46,960 nt of DNA from CAYWRO01 sp964460345 (GCA_964460345.1 CAYWRO010000025.1:1-46960), one strand, 5' to 3'; shown: positions 1 to 9,484, counted from the first letter of the stretch. Numbers and translations: made by a program. Notes: generated by a model not told the origin, from the letters alone.

Positions 1-63
1 TCTCTATTCTCTATTCTCTATCCTCTATTCTCTATTCTCTATTCTCTATTCTCTATTCTCTAT
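1..63. repeat. Heptamer tandem repeat (TCTCTAT)9
   Basis: Nine consecutive heptamers of TCTCTAT (ATAGAGA on the other strand), eight exact and one with a single change (CCTCTAT). The array begins at the window edge, so its true length is unknown. The last codons and stop of the sugar isomerase gene lie inside it. The tail residues GIENRE are therefore repeat-encoded, which suggests that the array reached the 3' end of the gene. Other heptamer arrays occur in this window near and inside hpnC. Confidence 0.9.
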
Positions 64-1086
64 CCCCTGCTCCCTCTCGAGGAGCCGCTTCGTCGCCAGG
101 ATCCCCTCCTGCTCGCTCAGGCGGCCGCCCTCGTACTCGATGCCGACCCAGCCGCGGTACCCGGCGTCGAGCACGATCTTCATCATGCGGCGGTAGTCGG
201 TGCGCGTCTCGTTGCCGGCTTCGTCGAAGTCGTTGCTCTTGGCGCTGACGGCCTTGGCGTACGGCATCAGCTCCTCGACGCCCTTATACCTGTCGTACCA
301 CTCGCCTTCGTCCCAGCTCTGGCCCGGCTTGCCGCCGATGCGGAAGTTGCCGAAGTCCGGCAGCGTTCCGCAGCGCGGGTGGTCCACGCGCTTCATGACC
401 GCCGCGAGCCACGCGCCGTTGCTCGAGAGCCCGCCGTGGTTTTCGACGATCACGTTGATGCCGTGCTGATCGCCGAACTCGCTCAAACGCCGCAGCCCGT
501 CCGCCGCGAGCGCGAGCTGCTCGTCGTACGACCCCTCGCTCTGCGCGTTGACGCGGATCGAGTGGCACCCGAGGAAGACCGCCGCCTCGACCCACTTGTG
601 ATGGTTCTCGATCGCCTGCGCGCGGGCCGCGTCGTCGGCCGCCCCGAGCGCGCCCTCGCCGTCGCACATGATCAGCAGCGACTTGACGCCGCTGTCCGCC
701 GCGCGCTGCTTCATCTCGGTCAGGTACGCGCGGTCGTCGGCCTTGTCCTTGAAGAAGGCGTTGACGTACTCGACCGCCTCGATCCCGTACACCTCGCGCG
801 CGGTGCGCGCGAAGTCGAGGTTGTCGAGCTCTCCCGCGCGGAGCGTCCGGTGCAGCGACCACTGGGCGAGCGAGATGCGGAACAGGGGATCGGCGTCACC
901 GCCGGCGCCCCCCCCGTCCGGCCCGGGCTTGCCCGCAGGCTCGCCCGCCTTGTCCGCCGCCCCTCCCGGTTGTGCGAAAGTTCGACCGCCCGCTCCGATT
1001 CCGACCCCCGCCGCGGCGGCCCCGAGAAGCAGCCCGGCACGAAGCACCTGACGACGATCGACAAACCGGCTCTCTGCGTTCATCAT
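46..1086 (-). CDS. Tat-exported sugar phosphate isomerase/epimerase family protein (TIM barrel)
   Basis: A 346-residue protein. A twin-arginine type leader is visible (R11-R12, then QVLRAG and an alanine/glycine-rich hydrophobic stretch to about residue 38, ending FAQP), so export to the periplasm is likely. A Gly/Pro/Asp-rich linker (about 40-66) precedes a xylose-isomerase-like TIM barrel. Acidic and histidine residues typical of its metal site appear in VENHGG (214-219), PDFGNF (243-248) and IEYEGG near the C-terminus. The substrate cannot be read from sequence. The gene diverges from an MFS transporter, a common pairing in planctomycetes, so a role in sugar or nucleoside-sugar use is inferred. 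Two ATGs in tandem open the frame and no clear Shine-Dalgarno is seen. The stop lies in a heptamer repeat. Confidence 0.8.
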   Translation of the reverse strand: MMNAESRFVDRRQVLRAGLLLGAAAAGVGIGAGGRTFAQPGGAADKAGEPAGKPGPDGGGAGGDADPLFRISLAQWSLHRTLRAGELDNLDFARTAREVYGIEAVEYVNAFFKDKADDRAYLTEMKQRAADSGVKSLLIMCDGEGALGAADDAARAQAIENHHKWVEAAVFLGCHSIRVNAQSEGSYDEQLALAADGLRRLSEFGDQHGINVIVENHGGLSSNGAWLAAVMKRVDHPRCGTLPDFGNFRIGGKPGQSWDEGEWYDRYKGVEELMPYAKAVSAKSNDFDEAGNETRTDYRRMMKIVLDAGYRGWVGIEYEGGRLSEQEGILATKRLLEREQGIENRE

Positions 1087-1151
1087 GGCCGCATCGTACC
1101 GCGCCGGTCAATGGCCCGCACGCCCCATGGGGAATGCCCAAGACCTGCGTG

Positions 1152-1183
1152 GCATGCCCACGCTGTACTCAGCGTGGGGCTGC
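1152..1183. repeat. Hairpin element in divergent intergenic region
   Basis: A perfect 9-bp stem (CCCACGCTG / CAGCGTGGG, positions 1157-1178) with the 4-nt loop TACT, preceded by GCATG. It lies between the divergent isomerase and transporter genes. The left arm GCATGCCCACGCTGTA matches 15 of 16 bases of the left arm of the hairpin at 34559-34589, so this may be a dispersed palindromic element and not a site specific to these genes. No T-run follows. Confidence 0.6.
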
Positions 1184-1270
1184 TCTAGCGCGCATTGCAG
1201 CCGACCGCCCTTTGCGGTATCCTCACCGCACCCCGCGCAGACACGCGGCGGCCAGGCGAAGGAGTCGGAT

Positions 1271-2653
1271 ATGTCGGATGTGAACAGCGGCGGACTTCCA
1301 GCAGGCGGCGCAACGATGGTCGGCCCGCGCTTGTCAGCGATGATGTTCCTGCAGTTCTTCGTCTGGGGCGCGTGGTACGTCACCGTCGGCAACTACATGA
1401 AGGCCCACGGCATGCTGGACCAGATCTTCTGGGCCTACACCGTCGGACCGATCGCGGCGATCATTTCGCCTTTCTTCCTCGGCATGGTCGCGGACCGCTT
1501 CTTCGCAACGGAGCGGGTTCTCGGCGTCATGCAGTTGCTCGCCGGAGCGACCATGTTCGCAGCCCCCTTCGCGGCCAAAGCCGGCCCCACGCCGTTCATC
1601 CTCCTCTTGCTGGCCCACATGCTCTGCTACATGCCGACGCTCGGTCTGACGAACACGCTCGCCTTTCACAACATCACCAACCAGGAGAAGCAGTTTCCGA
1701 TCATCCGCGTCTTCGGCACGATCGGATGGATCGCGGCCAACTGGGTCGTGAGTCTCTGGCTCGGCGCCGACTTCACGGCCACGCAGTTCAACGTCGCCGG
1801 CGCTGCGTGCGTGGCCCTCGGGCTCTACAGCTTCACGCTTCCCCACACGCCGCCCCCGGCAAAGGGCAAGAAGACCTCCGTCCGCGAAGTGCTCGGCCTC
1901 GATGCGCTTGCGCTGATGAAGGAACGTTCCTTCACCGTCTTCATCGTCTGCTCGTTCCTGATCTGCATTCCGCTGGCGGCCTACTACGCGTACGCCCCTG
2001 TCTTTGCAGGCAAGGTGGGGTATCAGAAGGTCGCGACGGTGATGTCCTTCGGACAGGTTTCCGAAATCGTCTTCATGCTCCTCATGCCGCTCTTCTTCGT
2101 GCGGCTTGGCGTCAAGTGGATGCTCGCCGTCGGCATGCTGGCGTGGGTGGTTCGCTACGGGCTCTTCGCCGGCGCCGATGACCAGAACGTCATGTGGATG
2201 GTCCTCGGCGGCATCCTCCTCCACGGCATCTGCTACGACTTCTTCTTCGTCACCGGCTTCATCTACACCGACAAGAAGGCAAACGCCGAAATCCGCGGCC
2301 AGGCACAGGGTCTTCTGGTCCTGATCACGCAGGGACTCGGCCTCGGCATCGGCGCACAGGTCATGGGACGCATCGCCGGCGCCTTCACGCCGCCGGAGGC
2401 GCAGGATCTGCTCGCCCAGTCCAGCGACCTGACTCGCCAGGCTTACGCACAGACGGATCCGGAGCTGCAGAAGCAACTGCTCGAACAGGCGAACAACGCC
2501 GCGACCCAGGCCAATGCGATCATCGACTGGGGGGCCATCTGGCTGATCCCGTGCATCGCCGCCCTCGTGGTCCTCGTGATCTTCGTCGCCCTCTTTAGGG
2601 ACCGCAAGGCCGATGCGCCGGTCACCGCGCCAGCGGATCCCTTCCCGAGTTGA
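1271..2653 (+). CDS. MFS transporter, nucleoside:H+ symporter (NupG-like) family
   Basis: A 460-residue polytopic membrane protein with about 12 hydrophobic segments. The N-terminus (MMFLQFFVWGAWYVTVGNYM) and the following ISPFFLGMVADRFFATERVL segment, with a charged DRFFATER loop, are characteristic of the NupG/xanthosine permease branch of the major facilitator superfamily. By family it imports nucleosides or related sugars with protons across the inner membrane. The ATG at 1271 was chosen because GGAG sits seven bases upstream and the protein then starts like its family. The same frame is open further upstream but reads as non-coding. It diverges from the exported sugar isomerase. Confidence 0.8.
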   Translation: MSDVNSGGLPAGGATMVGPRLSAMMFLQFFVWGAWYVTVGNYMKAHGMLDQIFWAYTVGPIAAIISPFFLGMVADRFFATERVLGVMQLLAGATMFAAPFAAKAGPTPFILLLLAHMLCYMPTLGLTNTLAFHNITNQEKQFPIIRVFGTIGWIAANWVVSLWLGADFTATQFNVAGAACVALGLYSFTLPHTPPPAKGKKTSVREVLGLDALALMKERSFTVFIVCSFLICIPLAAYYAYAPVFAGKVGYQKVATVMSFGQVSEIVFMLLMPLFFVRLGVKWMLAVGMLAWVVRYGLFAGADDQNVMWMVLGGILLHGICYDFFFVTGFIYTDKKANAEIRGQAQGLLVLITQGLGLGIGAQVMGRIAGAFTPPEAQDLLAQSSDLTRQAYAQTDPELQKQLLEQANNAATQANAIIDWGAIWLIPCIAALVVLVIFVALFRDRKADAPVTAPADPFPS

Positions 2654-2838
2654 TTCCCATCCTCCCTCACGCTGCTTGATGCTTTTGAGTCTCGCGGGCG
2701 TTTGACCGGCTGGGGCCAGCCGCGCGCGGCTGTAGCCGCCAGATCGGCGTGTGCGATCGCGCTGGAACTGCCGGCGTATGCCTCTCGCGCGAGGCCGCCT
2801 AAACTCCGCGGCCTCATCCTTTTACGGAGAGCGACCGC

Positions 2839-4781
2839 ATGTTCACACGCAAGATCGGCAAGATCCTCCGCGGCAAGGCCACCCCCTTCCAGATCCTCGC
2901 CGCCGCGATTCTCGGGGGGCTCATCGGGTTCGTGCCGACCTTTACCGGCGCGCCGGGGCTCGTCATTGCCCTCGTCCTTGTCCTGATTATCCTCAACGCC
3001 AACCTCGGCGTCGCGGCGATCACGGCCGGCCTGGCCAAACTCGCCTCGCTGGCGCTGCTGCCGGTCTCCTTTAAGCTCGGCGTCCTCCTCTCGACCGGCC
3101 CCACCGAGCCCCTCCTCCGCCTCGGGGCCAACACCCCTGTCCTCGCCTTCTTCGGCTTCGAGCGCCCCGCCGTCTCCGGCTCCATCGTGCTCGGCCTTGT
3201 CTTCGGCCTCATCGTCGGGCTCGCGATCGTCAAGGTCTTGAGCGGCTTCCGCCGCAAGATGGCCTCGCTCGAAGAGGGCTCCGACCGCTACAAGACGTAC
3301 ATGAGCAAGGGCTGGGTCCGCGCCCTCGTCTGGATCTTCGCCGGCAGCGACAAGGCCAAGGGACAGTACGCGGCTCTCCTCAACAAGCGCATCGGCAACC
3401 CCATCCGCATCCTCGGCGTCGTCTTCGCCGTGCTCGTCGTCGCCCTGCTGTGGATCGGGCAGATGTTCTTTGCCGAGCCGTTTGTCACCGCCGCGCTGCA
3501 GTCCGGCCTTGAGCGCGCCAACGGCGCAACCGTCGATGTCGACTCCGCCGAACTCGACCTGCGCAAGGGACGCCTCACCGTCCACGGCCTGGCGATGGCG
3601 GACCCCAACGCCCTCGATACGGACCTCCTCCGCGCGGTCCGCGTCGAAAGCGACGTCAGCGCCGCCGACCTCCTCACCAAGCGCCTCGCCCTCGACAACG
3701 TGGTCGTCGTCGACGCCGTCACGGGCGAGCAGCGCAAAGTCCGCGGCGTTCTAGTCGGCCGGGGCGGGGGGGCCGCGCCCGCCCGGCGCGCCCGGCCGCC
3801 CCGCGGGGGGGGCANNNNNNNNNNCGCCCCCCCACCCCCCCGCCCGCGCCCGCCGACCAGAAAACGCTCGAGGACTACATCAAGGAAGCCGAGAAGTGGC
3901 AGGAGCGCCTCACGCAGGTCCGCCGCTGGCTGGAAGAAGTCTCGCGCAGGCCGGAAGAGCCGCCCGCCGAGCCCGGAGCCCCCAAGCGCGAGACCATCGG
4001 CGAGCGCCTCGCCCGCAAGGCCCGCGAACTCGGCTACGTCAACGTCGTCGCCAGCCACCTCATCGACGACCACCCGCGCCTGCTCGTCAGCCGCCTCCAG
4101 ATCGACGGCCTCCGCGGCGTCGACATGCCCGGCCGCACCGAGCCCGAGGTGCTCGACGTCACCGCCCTCAATCTCTCGACCGAGCCGTGGCTTGTCCCCG
4201 AGGCGCCGCGCATCACGGTCAAGACACGCAGCGGCCTCATGGACGCCGACGTCCAACTCGCCGGCATTGCGGCAGCCCCGACGACCGGCTCCGACAGCGT
4301 GGCCACCATGACCGACAACCGCATCGCCTTCAACTACCGCGACCTGCCGGCCGACGTGATCGGCCAGGCCCTCACGCAGGTCGCCGGCGAGCCCCCCATC
4401 CAGGGGGGGACGGTCAGCGTGTCGCTGGACGGCGCCCTGTACACCGTCGGCGCGCCCTCGCTCGACCTCCCCCTGAACGTCACCCTCAAGAACACCACCC
4501 TCACCCTCCCCGGCGCGGGCTCCACCCACGTCGACAGCTTCCTCCTCCCCATCGGCCTGAAGGGCCCCATCGACAACCCGGGCATCACTATTACGGACAA
4601 GGCCGTCTCCGACGCCCTCGTCGCGGCGGGGAAGGCTGAGGTCGCTCGACGCCTCTCCGGGGAGGCCGACAAGGCGATTGACAAGGCCCGCGAGAAGATC
4701 GATGAGGAGATCGGCGGCAAGGCACGCGATGCGATCGGGAACCTGCTCGGCGGCCGGAAGGACGAGGACAAGCAGGACTGA
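2839..4781 (+). CDS. Large membrane protein, TIGR03546/TIGR03545-like fusion, split by assembly gap
   Basis: The N-terminal part (readable to about 3756) starts MFTRKIGKILRGKATPFQIL after an ACGGAGA ribosome site. It has several hydrophobic segments (about residues 20-130), a further transmembrane helix near 195-215, and then an AsmA-like region (VDVDSAELDLRKGRLTVHGL is typical). Ten Ns at 3815-3824 and surrounding G/C-only sequence break the frame. From 3861 the same kind of protein resumes in another frame and runs to 4781 with beta-rich repeats and a Lys/Asp-rich tail (GGRKDEDKQD). The two halves resemble TIGR03546 and TIGR03545 proteins, recalled as neighbouring genes in some proteobacteria, here apparently fused. 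The function is unknown; a role in envelope or lipid handling is a guess from the AsmA-like part. The frame change is best explained as an assembly error. Confidence 0.6.
3815..3824. other. Assembly gap (10 Ns) in low-complexity G/C
   Basis: Ten Ns flanked on the left by G-rich and on the right by C-rich low-complexity sequence (about 3755-3850). This looks like unreliable sequence at a scaffold join. The true gap length is unknown, so the reading-frame break in the overlapping gene should not be read as a biological frameshift. Confidence 0.95.
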
Positions 4782-4846
4782 CCGGGGGGAATGGCAGCCG
4801 GAAGACGGTGATGATTGAGACAACGGGGGAGGGGGGATGGGGGGGG

Positions 4847-4874
4847 TTGCCTGGGGCGGACCGTTGCCTATGCT
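4847..4874 (+). promoter_or_regulatory. Candidate promoter of rpsL-rpsG
   Basis: TTGCCT (4847-4852) and TATGCT (4869-4874) are separated by 16 bases, each matching 4 of 6 consensus positions, about 110 bp before rpsL. This is the best sigma70-like pair seen in the 203-bp gap, but the match is moderate. Confidence 0.35.
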
Positions 4875-4984
4875 TTCCGTCCCGAACACCCCCCCACCCC
4901 TGCCCGCCGCGGCAGGCGAGGGGTGTCGCCACGACATGTTTTGCCTCGCCTGAGGCTGACCCTTCCTGCCGGACCGGAACATTT

Positions 4985-5353
<369 letters not shown>

Positions 5354-5483
5354 CGTTTTTCAGTTTCAGATCTGTGTTGAACCGCAGATCTGTATCGGCA
5401 AGTAATCCGCTTCGGCCTGGCCGGCCATGCGGGTGAACAGCAGGTCCGCCCCCTGTGCGGACGGATGAGCCAAGGAGATTGCA

Positions 5484-5978
<495 letters not shown>

Positions 5979-6004
5979 GCCGCCAATATCAAAAGCATTT
6001 GATC

Positions 6005-6039
6005 AAGCGGCAGGCCACGGCCTGCCGCTTGTCATTTTT
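6005..6039 (+). terminator. Rho-independent terminator of rpsL-rpsG
   Basis: A perfect 12-bp inverted repeat (AAGCGGCAGGCC / GGCCTGCCGCTT, 6005-6030) is followed within five bases by TTTTT (6035-6039). It lies between rpsG and a convergent gene, 26 bases after the S7 stop codon. Confidence 0.88.
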
Positions 6040-6047
6040 GCAAAGGG

Positions 6048-6788
6048 TCACTCGCTTGGCGCGCGCACGAGTTCTGCAACAACAGGGTAATGGTCCGACG
6101 CCAGCCTCGCCACGGGGGAACGATGCACCCACGCCGCGCGAGCGTGCAGCGCCGGGGAGATGAGAATGTGGTCCAGACGCCGCCAGGGGTAGCGCGTCGG
6201 CCACGTTGCGCGGCTGCGCGCTCGCAGCACCGCGTGAACATCACGCAGGCGCGCCCGCGACGTCGCCAGCCGCCGGTACGTGCGGCTGGACAGCGAGCAG
6301 TTCAGGTCTCCGCAGACGATCAGGCGCCCCTGGTCACGCCCGCTGCCGAGCCATCCCGCGCCGAGCAGGTCATCGATTTGTCGGGCCCGCTCACGCCGGC
6401 GGAGACTCAGGTGCGTGTTGATCAGGTCCAGCTCGCCAAAGGGCGCTGGGGCTTCGATCCGGACCCACATCGCCGAACGCGGCTCCCCGCTTCCGTGTCG
6501 CGGCAGCGCATCGTGCGTAACGGGGACGAGCGGCATGCGCGACAACACTGCGTTGCCGTACCACCCTTCCTGCTCCATTGAGGCCCCCGCGACCCAGTGC
6601 ATGTCCGTGCGCTCGGCCAGCGCGGCCGCCTGGTCCACGCCCCCGCTGCGCGACCGCTTGAGGTCGACCTCCTGCAGCGCAACGACGTCAGGCCTCTCGG
6701 CACGGATCACCGCGGCGACGCGGTCGACCGATCGTTCCCCGTCCGTGCCGAGGCAGGCCCGGATGTTGTAAGTCATGATGCGCAGCAT
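6048..6788 (-). CDS. Endonuclease/exonuclease/phosphatase family protein
   Basis: A 246-residue single-domain EEP-fold hydrolase. Motifs in order are MTYNIRACLGTDG (N-terminal Asn), VVALQEVD (metal-binding Glu), GNAVLSRMP, LINTHLS, VCGDLNC (catalytic Asp-x-Asn), RLDHILIS and ASDHYPVVAEL (catalytic His near the C-terminus). All expected catalytic residues are present, so an active metal-dependent phosphodiesterase or phosphatase is expected; DNA, RNA or phospholipid head groups are all possible substrates. No signal peptide is seen. The neighbouring divergent gene is a phospholipase D, so a joint role in lipid metabolism is possible but unproven. Confidence 0.85.
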   Translation of the reverse strand: MLRIMTYNIRACLGTDGERSVDRVAAVIRAERPDVVALQEVDLKRSRSGGVDQAAALAERTDMHWVAGASMEQEGWYGNAVLSRMPLVPVTHDALPRHGSGEPRSAMWVRIEAPAPFGELDLINTHLSLRRRERARQIDDLLGAGWLGSGRDQGRLIVCGDLNCSLSSRTYRRLATSRARLRDVHAVLRARSRATWPTRYPWRRLDHILISPALHARAAWVHRSPVARLASDHYPVVAELVRAPSE

Positions 6789-6963
6789 GCCGGGTGATGC
6801 GTCCCTCGATCGTACGGCCGTGCGGCCACCTCATCCCGCCGCGTTGAGGGGGGGTGGGAGGCCGTGCCAGGTAGCACTCCGTCTACCGTGAACCGCCTGC
6901 ACGCGCGGTTACGATCTGGCTGTCCGGGCCACCCCTTGAAGCTGCGCCTGCTGCTCCTACGCA

Positions 6964-8421
6964 ATGCCCGACTGGTTCAACATCCTGACGCTCTACTACG
7001 TCAGCGAGTGGGTGATCCGCCTGCTGCTCATCCCGATTGCCGTTCGGCGGCATCCCTCGACCGTGGCGCTCGGGTGGCTGGCGCTGATCTTCTTCGTGCC
7101 GTGGATCGGTCTGCTTCTGTATGTCGCCATCACCACCGAGCCGCTGGTGAGGCGACGCCGCGCGCGTCACCGGGAGATCGTGCGGCGCGTCGAGGAAGAC
7201 GGCCACCTCGGCCGGCTGGACGAGTACGTCGTGCCCCGTCGAGCCTTCGAGGAGCACCGGCGCGACATGGTCCGGCTCTTCGAGCGGCTCGGGCATACCC
7301 AGGTTCTCACGGGGAACGCCGTCGATGTGACCGTCGATTGCGACGGGGCGGTGCAATGGATGGAAGAGGCGATCGATCGCGCGCAGCACCATGTGCACCT
7401 GCTCTTCTATGTCTTCGACATCGACGCCACGGGCGCGCGCATCGCCGACGCGTTGAAGCGCGCCACAGGCCGGGGCGTGGTCTGCCGCGTGCTGGCCGAC
7501 GCCCTGGGAAGCGGCGGCATGCTTAAAGAGATCGCACCGGAACTTCGCCGCGCCGGCGTGCAGGTGCAGACGATGCTGCCGGTGAATCTCTTCCGACGGG
7601 GACTCCATCGCATCGATGTGCGGAACCACCGGAAGCTGCTGATCGTCGACGGCGTTGAGGCCCAGACCGGCTCACAGAACGTCTGCGATGCGAGCTACGG
7701 CCACCGCGATCTGGCCTGGCACGACATCTGGCTCCGACTCAGGGGCCCGGTCGTCCACCAGCTTCAGACCGTCTTCGTCGAAGACTGGCTTTTCGAGACC
7801 GACGAGATGCTTCTGGATAGCGGAGACGACCGGCTCTACCCCCCACTGCCGCCGCTGGATCATTGCCCCGGCGACATTGCCGTGCAGACGCTCCCCAGCG
7901 GCCCGGGGTATCCAACCCGCGCGATGCGGGACATGCTCGTCGATGCAATCTACGAGGCTGATCGGAGCGTAATCATCACGACGCCCTACTTCGTGCCGGA
8001 TGAACCGCTCGCCCTGGCCCTGCGCAGCAAGGCGCACAGCGGCGTCCGAGTCGACATCGTCGTGCCGAGACGGAGCGACCACGCGCTTGTTTCTGCGGCG
8101 GGCGCCGGGTTCTTCGATGAACTGCTGCGGGCAGGCGCGCGCATCCATCGCCATCGTGAGGGCATCCTGCATGCCAAGACACTCACGATTGACGATGAGT
8201 TTGCAATCGTCGGGTCGGCGAACTTCGACATCCGCTCCTTCACCCTGAACTTCGAGTTGAACCTGGCGCTCTTCGGGCAGGAGATCACGCGCCGCATCAC
8301 CCAGTTGCAACTGGCCTACATCGACGAATCGCACTCGATAAGCCTGGAGGCCTGGCGGGCAAGGCCGCGATGGCAGCGGTGGATGGAGGATGCGACGAAG
8401 ATCGCCGCGCCGTTGCTGTAA
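6964..8421 (+). CDS. cls: Phospholipase D-family cardiolipin synthase
   Basis: A 485-residue protein with two N-terminal transmembrane segments (about residues 12-27 and 35-58), a basic linker RRRRARHR, and two PLD domains. Both HKD motifs are intact: NHRKLLIVDG (H222, K224, D229) and ILHAKTLTIDD (H403) followed by GSANFD. This layout is that of bacterial cardiolipin synthases, which join two phosphatidylglycerol molecules at the inner membrane. The ATG directly precedes PDWFNILTLYY. The ribosome site is weak. The gene diverges from the EEP-family gene across a 175-bp gap that should hold both promoters. Confidence 0.85.
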   Translation: MPDWFNILTLYYVSEWVIRLLLIPIAVRRHPSTVALGWLALIFFVPWIGLLLYVAITTEPLVRRRRARHREIVRRVEEDGHLGRLDEYVVPRRAFEEHRRDMVRLFERLGHTQVLTGNAVDVTVDCDGAVQWMEEAIDRAQHHVHLLFYVFDIDATGARIADALKRATGRGVVCRVLADALGSGGMLKEIAPELRRAGVQVQTMLPVNLFRRGLHRIDVRNHRKLLIVDGVEAQTGSQNVCDASYGHRDLAWHDIWLRLRGPVVHQLQTVFVEDWLFETDEMLLDSGDDRLYPPLPPLDHCPGDIAVQTLPSGPGYPTRAMRDMLVDAIYEADRSVIITTPYFVPDEPLALALRSKAHSGVRVDIVVPRRSDHALVSAAGAGFFDELLRAGARIHRHREGILHAKTLTIDDEFAIVGSANFDIRSFTLNFELNLALFGQEITRRITQLQLAYIDESHSISLEAWRARPRWQRWMEDATKIAAPLL

Positions 8422-8428
8422 CAGACGT

Positions 8429-8923
8429 TCAGGGCTGAGCGCCTCGGTTGATGTTGCGAGGTCGGGCTGCCTCGATCCGCCGCGTCTCCAATGCGATGTC
8501 CTCCAGTTGTTGATCGGTGAGGGAGCGCTGGAGCCGGTTGAAGAGTTCACGCTCCTCCCAGCGGATGTGCTGTTCGAGCGCATCCCCGATCTCTCGCAGT
8601 TTCGCAGGATCGGGGTCGACTTCACGCCGCAGCATCCGGGCCTCCTCCGCCAGCCGCGTCAGGCGGCGATGCTCGCCGACGAGGCGGTCATGATCATCAG
8701 CGCGGAGCACCCCCGCCAGAAGGCGTTCCTCGTCTTCAAAGTGGACCGCGATGTCGCGCGCGAAAGCATCGACAAACTCGGCGATGGCTTTACGACGCGC
8801 GACCTGGTCGTGGCCGGCGGCCTTGACGAGGTGCCGAGCCTGAACGAGGCCGGCGTAATGATCGCGGCTGAACGGCGCGAGCGCCTCGTGACGCGAGATC
8901 GGAGCGTGGTGGAATGCGGCCAT
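8429..8923 (-). CDS. Hemerythrin HHE domain protein, co-transcribed with the Rrf2 regulator
   Basis: A 164-residue soluble helical-bundle protein. Iron-ligand candidates are spread as in HHE domains: FSRDHYAGL near residue 20, HFEDEERLL, GEHRRLTRL, and HIRWEERELFNRL. It probably carries a di-iron site for sensing, storing or detoxifying O2 or NO. The start has a GAAGGG ribosome site and lies three bases after the stop of the Rrf2 regulator gene, so the two form an operon reading away from ric-nos. It ends seven bases from the convergent cardiolipin synthase gene. Confidence 0.82.
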   Translation of the reverse strand: MAAFHHAPISRHEALAPFSRDHYAGLVQARHLVKAAGHDQVARRKAIAEFVDAFARDIAVHFEDEERLLAGVLRADDHDRLVGEHRRLTRLAEEARMLRREVDPDPAKLREIGDALEQHIRWEERELFNRLQRSLTDQQLEDIALETRRIEAARPRNINRGAQP

Positions 8924-8926
8924 GGT

Positions 8927-9406
8927 TCATCCCTTCGGAGATTCTGGAGCCGATGAGCCGTTGACCGTCAGCGTGCTGCACGCCGCAGGCACACCGCCTC
9001 TGGCCGGCGGCGGGCTCATGAGATCTGCGATTGTCGACGACCGAAAGCTCTGTTCGATGAGGGCCAGGGCATCGTCGATGCGGCGGTGCATCGGGCAGAG
9101 GCAGTCTCGATGCTCCTCCAAACCCAGGGGGCAGGACTCGATCCGCTCGATCGGATCAATGGCATTGATGACCTCCAGCACGGTGAGCGTGGCTGGGTCG
9201 CGCTGAAGGGTGAACCCGCCCTGGCTTCCCCGCTGCGCGGACAGGATGCGCGCCTTCGACAGCACCTGGAGGACCTTCACCAGATAGCCCGGCGGAGCGT
9301 GGATCGCCTCGGCAATCTCGCGGACCTTCTGCGCCTGCCCCGGCCGATGGCCGAGCCACGATACCGCACGAAGACCGTATTCGGCTGCGTCTGTGAGGAG
9401 CTTCAT
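8927..9406 (-). CDS. Rrf2-family transcriptional regulator (NsrR-like)
   Basis: A 159-residue protein when started at MKLLTDAAEYGLRAV, supported by AGGAAG eight bases upstream; a longer in-frame start (16 residues more) lacks this. The N-terminal winged helix contains the Rrf2 signature (VREIAEAIHAPPGYLVKVLQ, then LSAQRGSQGGF). The C-terminal part holds a three-cysteine set C-P-L-G-L-E-E-H-R-D-C-L-C, a plausible Fe-S cluster site as in NsrR/IscR. By context (divergent from ric, hemerythrins and nos genes) it is probably an NO-responsive repressor controlling both sides and itself. Binding sites are suggested by the dyads in its 5' region. Confidence 0.85.
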   Translation of the reverse strand: MKLLTDAAEYGLRAVSWLGHRPGQAQKVREIAEAIHAPPGYLVKVLQVLSKARILSAQRGSQGGFTLQRDPATLTVLEVINAIDPIERIESCPLGLEEHRDCLCPMHRRIDDALALIEQSFRSSTIADLMSPPPARGGVPAACSTLTVNGSSAPESPKG

Positions 9407-9425
9407 CTGCACTACTTCCTGTGAA

Positions 9426-9442
9426 ACAGAAATTTTTTCTGT
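9426..9442. promoter_or_regulatory. Dyad, candidate Rrf2 operator
   Basis: ACAGAAA / TTTCTGT, perfect 7-bp arms with three bases between. It lies in the leader of the rrf2 transcript and just upstream of the -35 of the ric promoter. Size and AT-rich core suit a dimeric Rrf2 protein; the assignment to this regulator is inference. Confidence 0.5.
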
Positions 9443-9447
9443 TGTAC

Positions 9448-9476
9448 TGGACACAATCGTACGACAATGCTATAAG
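9448..9476 (+). promoter_or_regulatory. Promoter of ric (rightward)
   Basis: TGGACA (9448-9453), 17-base spacer, TATAAG (9471-9476): five of six matches in each box, with ideal spacing. Start of transcription is expected near 9483, about 60 bp before ric. The spacer contains the palindrome TCGTACGA (9457-9464), which also overlaps the -10 of the leftward promoter. Confidence 0.7.
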
Positions 9477-9484
9477 TAGGTCAA
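9456..9484 (-). promoter_or_regulatory. Promoter of rrf2-hemerythrin (leftward), overlapping the ric promoter
   Basis: On the minus strand, TTGACC (9484-9479), 17-base spacer, TACGAT (9461-9456). It overlaps the ric promoter almost completely, so both cannot be occupied by RNA polymerase at once. The palindrome TCGTACGA covers its -10 box and is a second candidate operator. Confidence 0.65.

Noticed and set aside
1334..2476. A 380-codon minus-strand open frame opposite the MFS transporter
   Set aside because: It is the shadow of a gene with clear transporter motifs and has a His/Asp/Glu/Arg-rich composition typical of antisense frames in high-GC DNA.
3750..3860. Natural frameshift or programmed frameshift in the large membrane protein
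   Set aside because: The frame change coincides with Ns and G/C-only sequence, so an assembly error is the simpler explanation.
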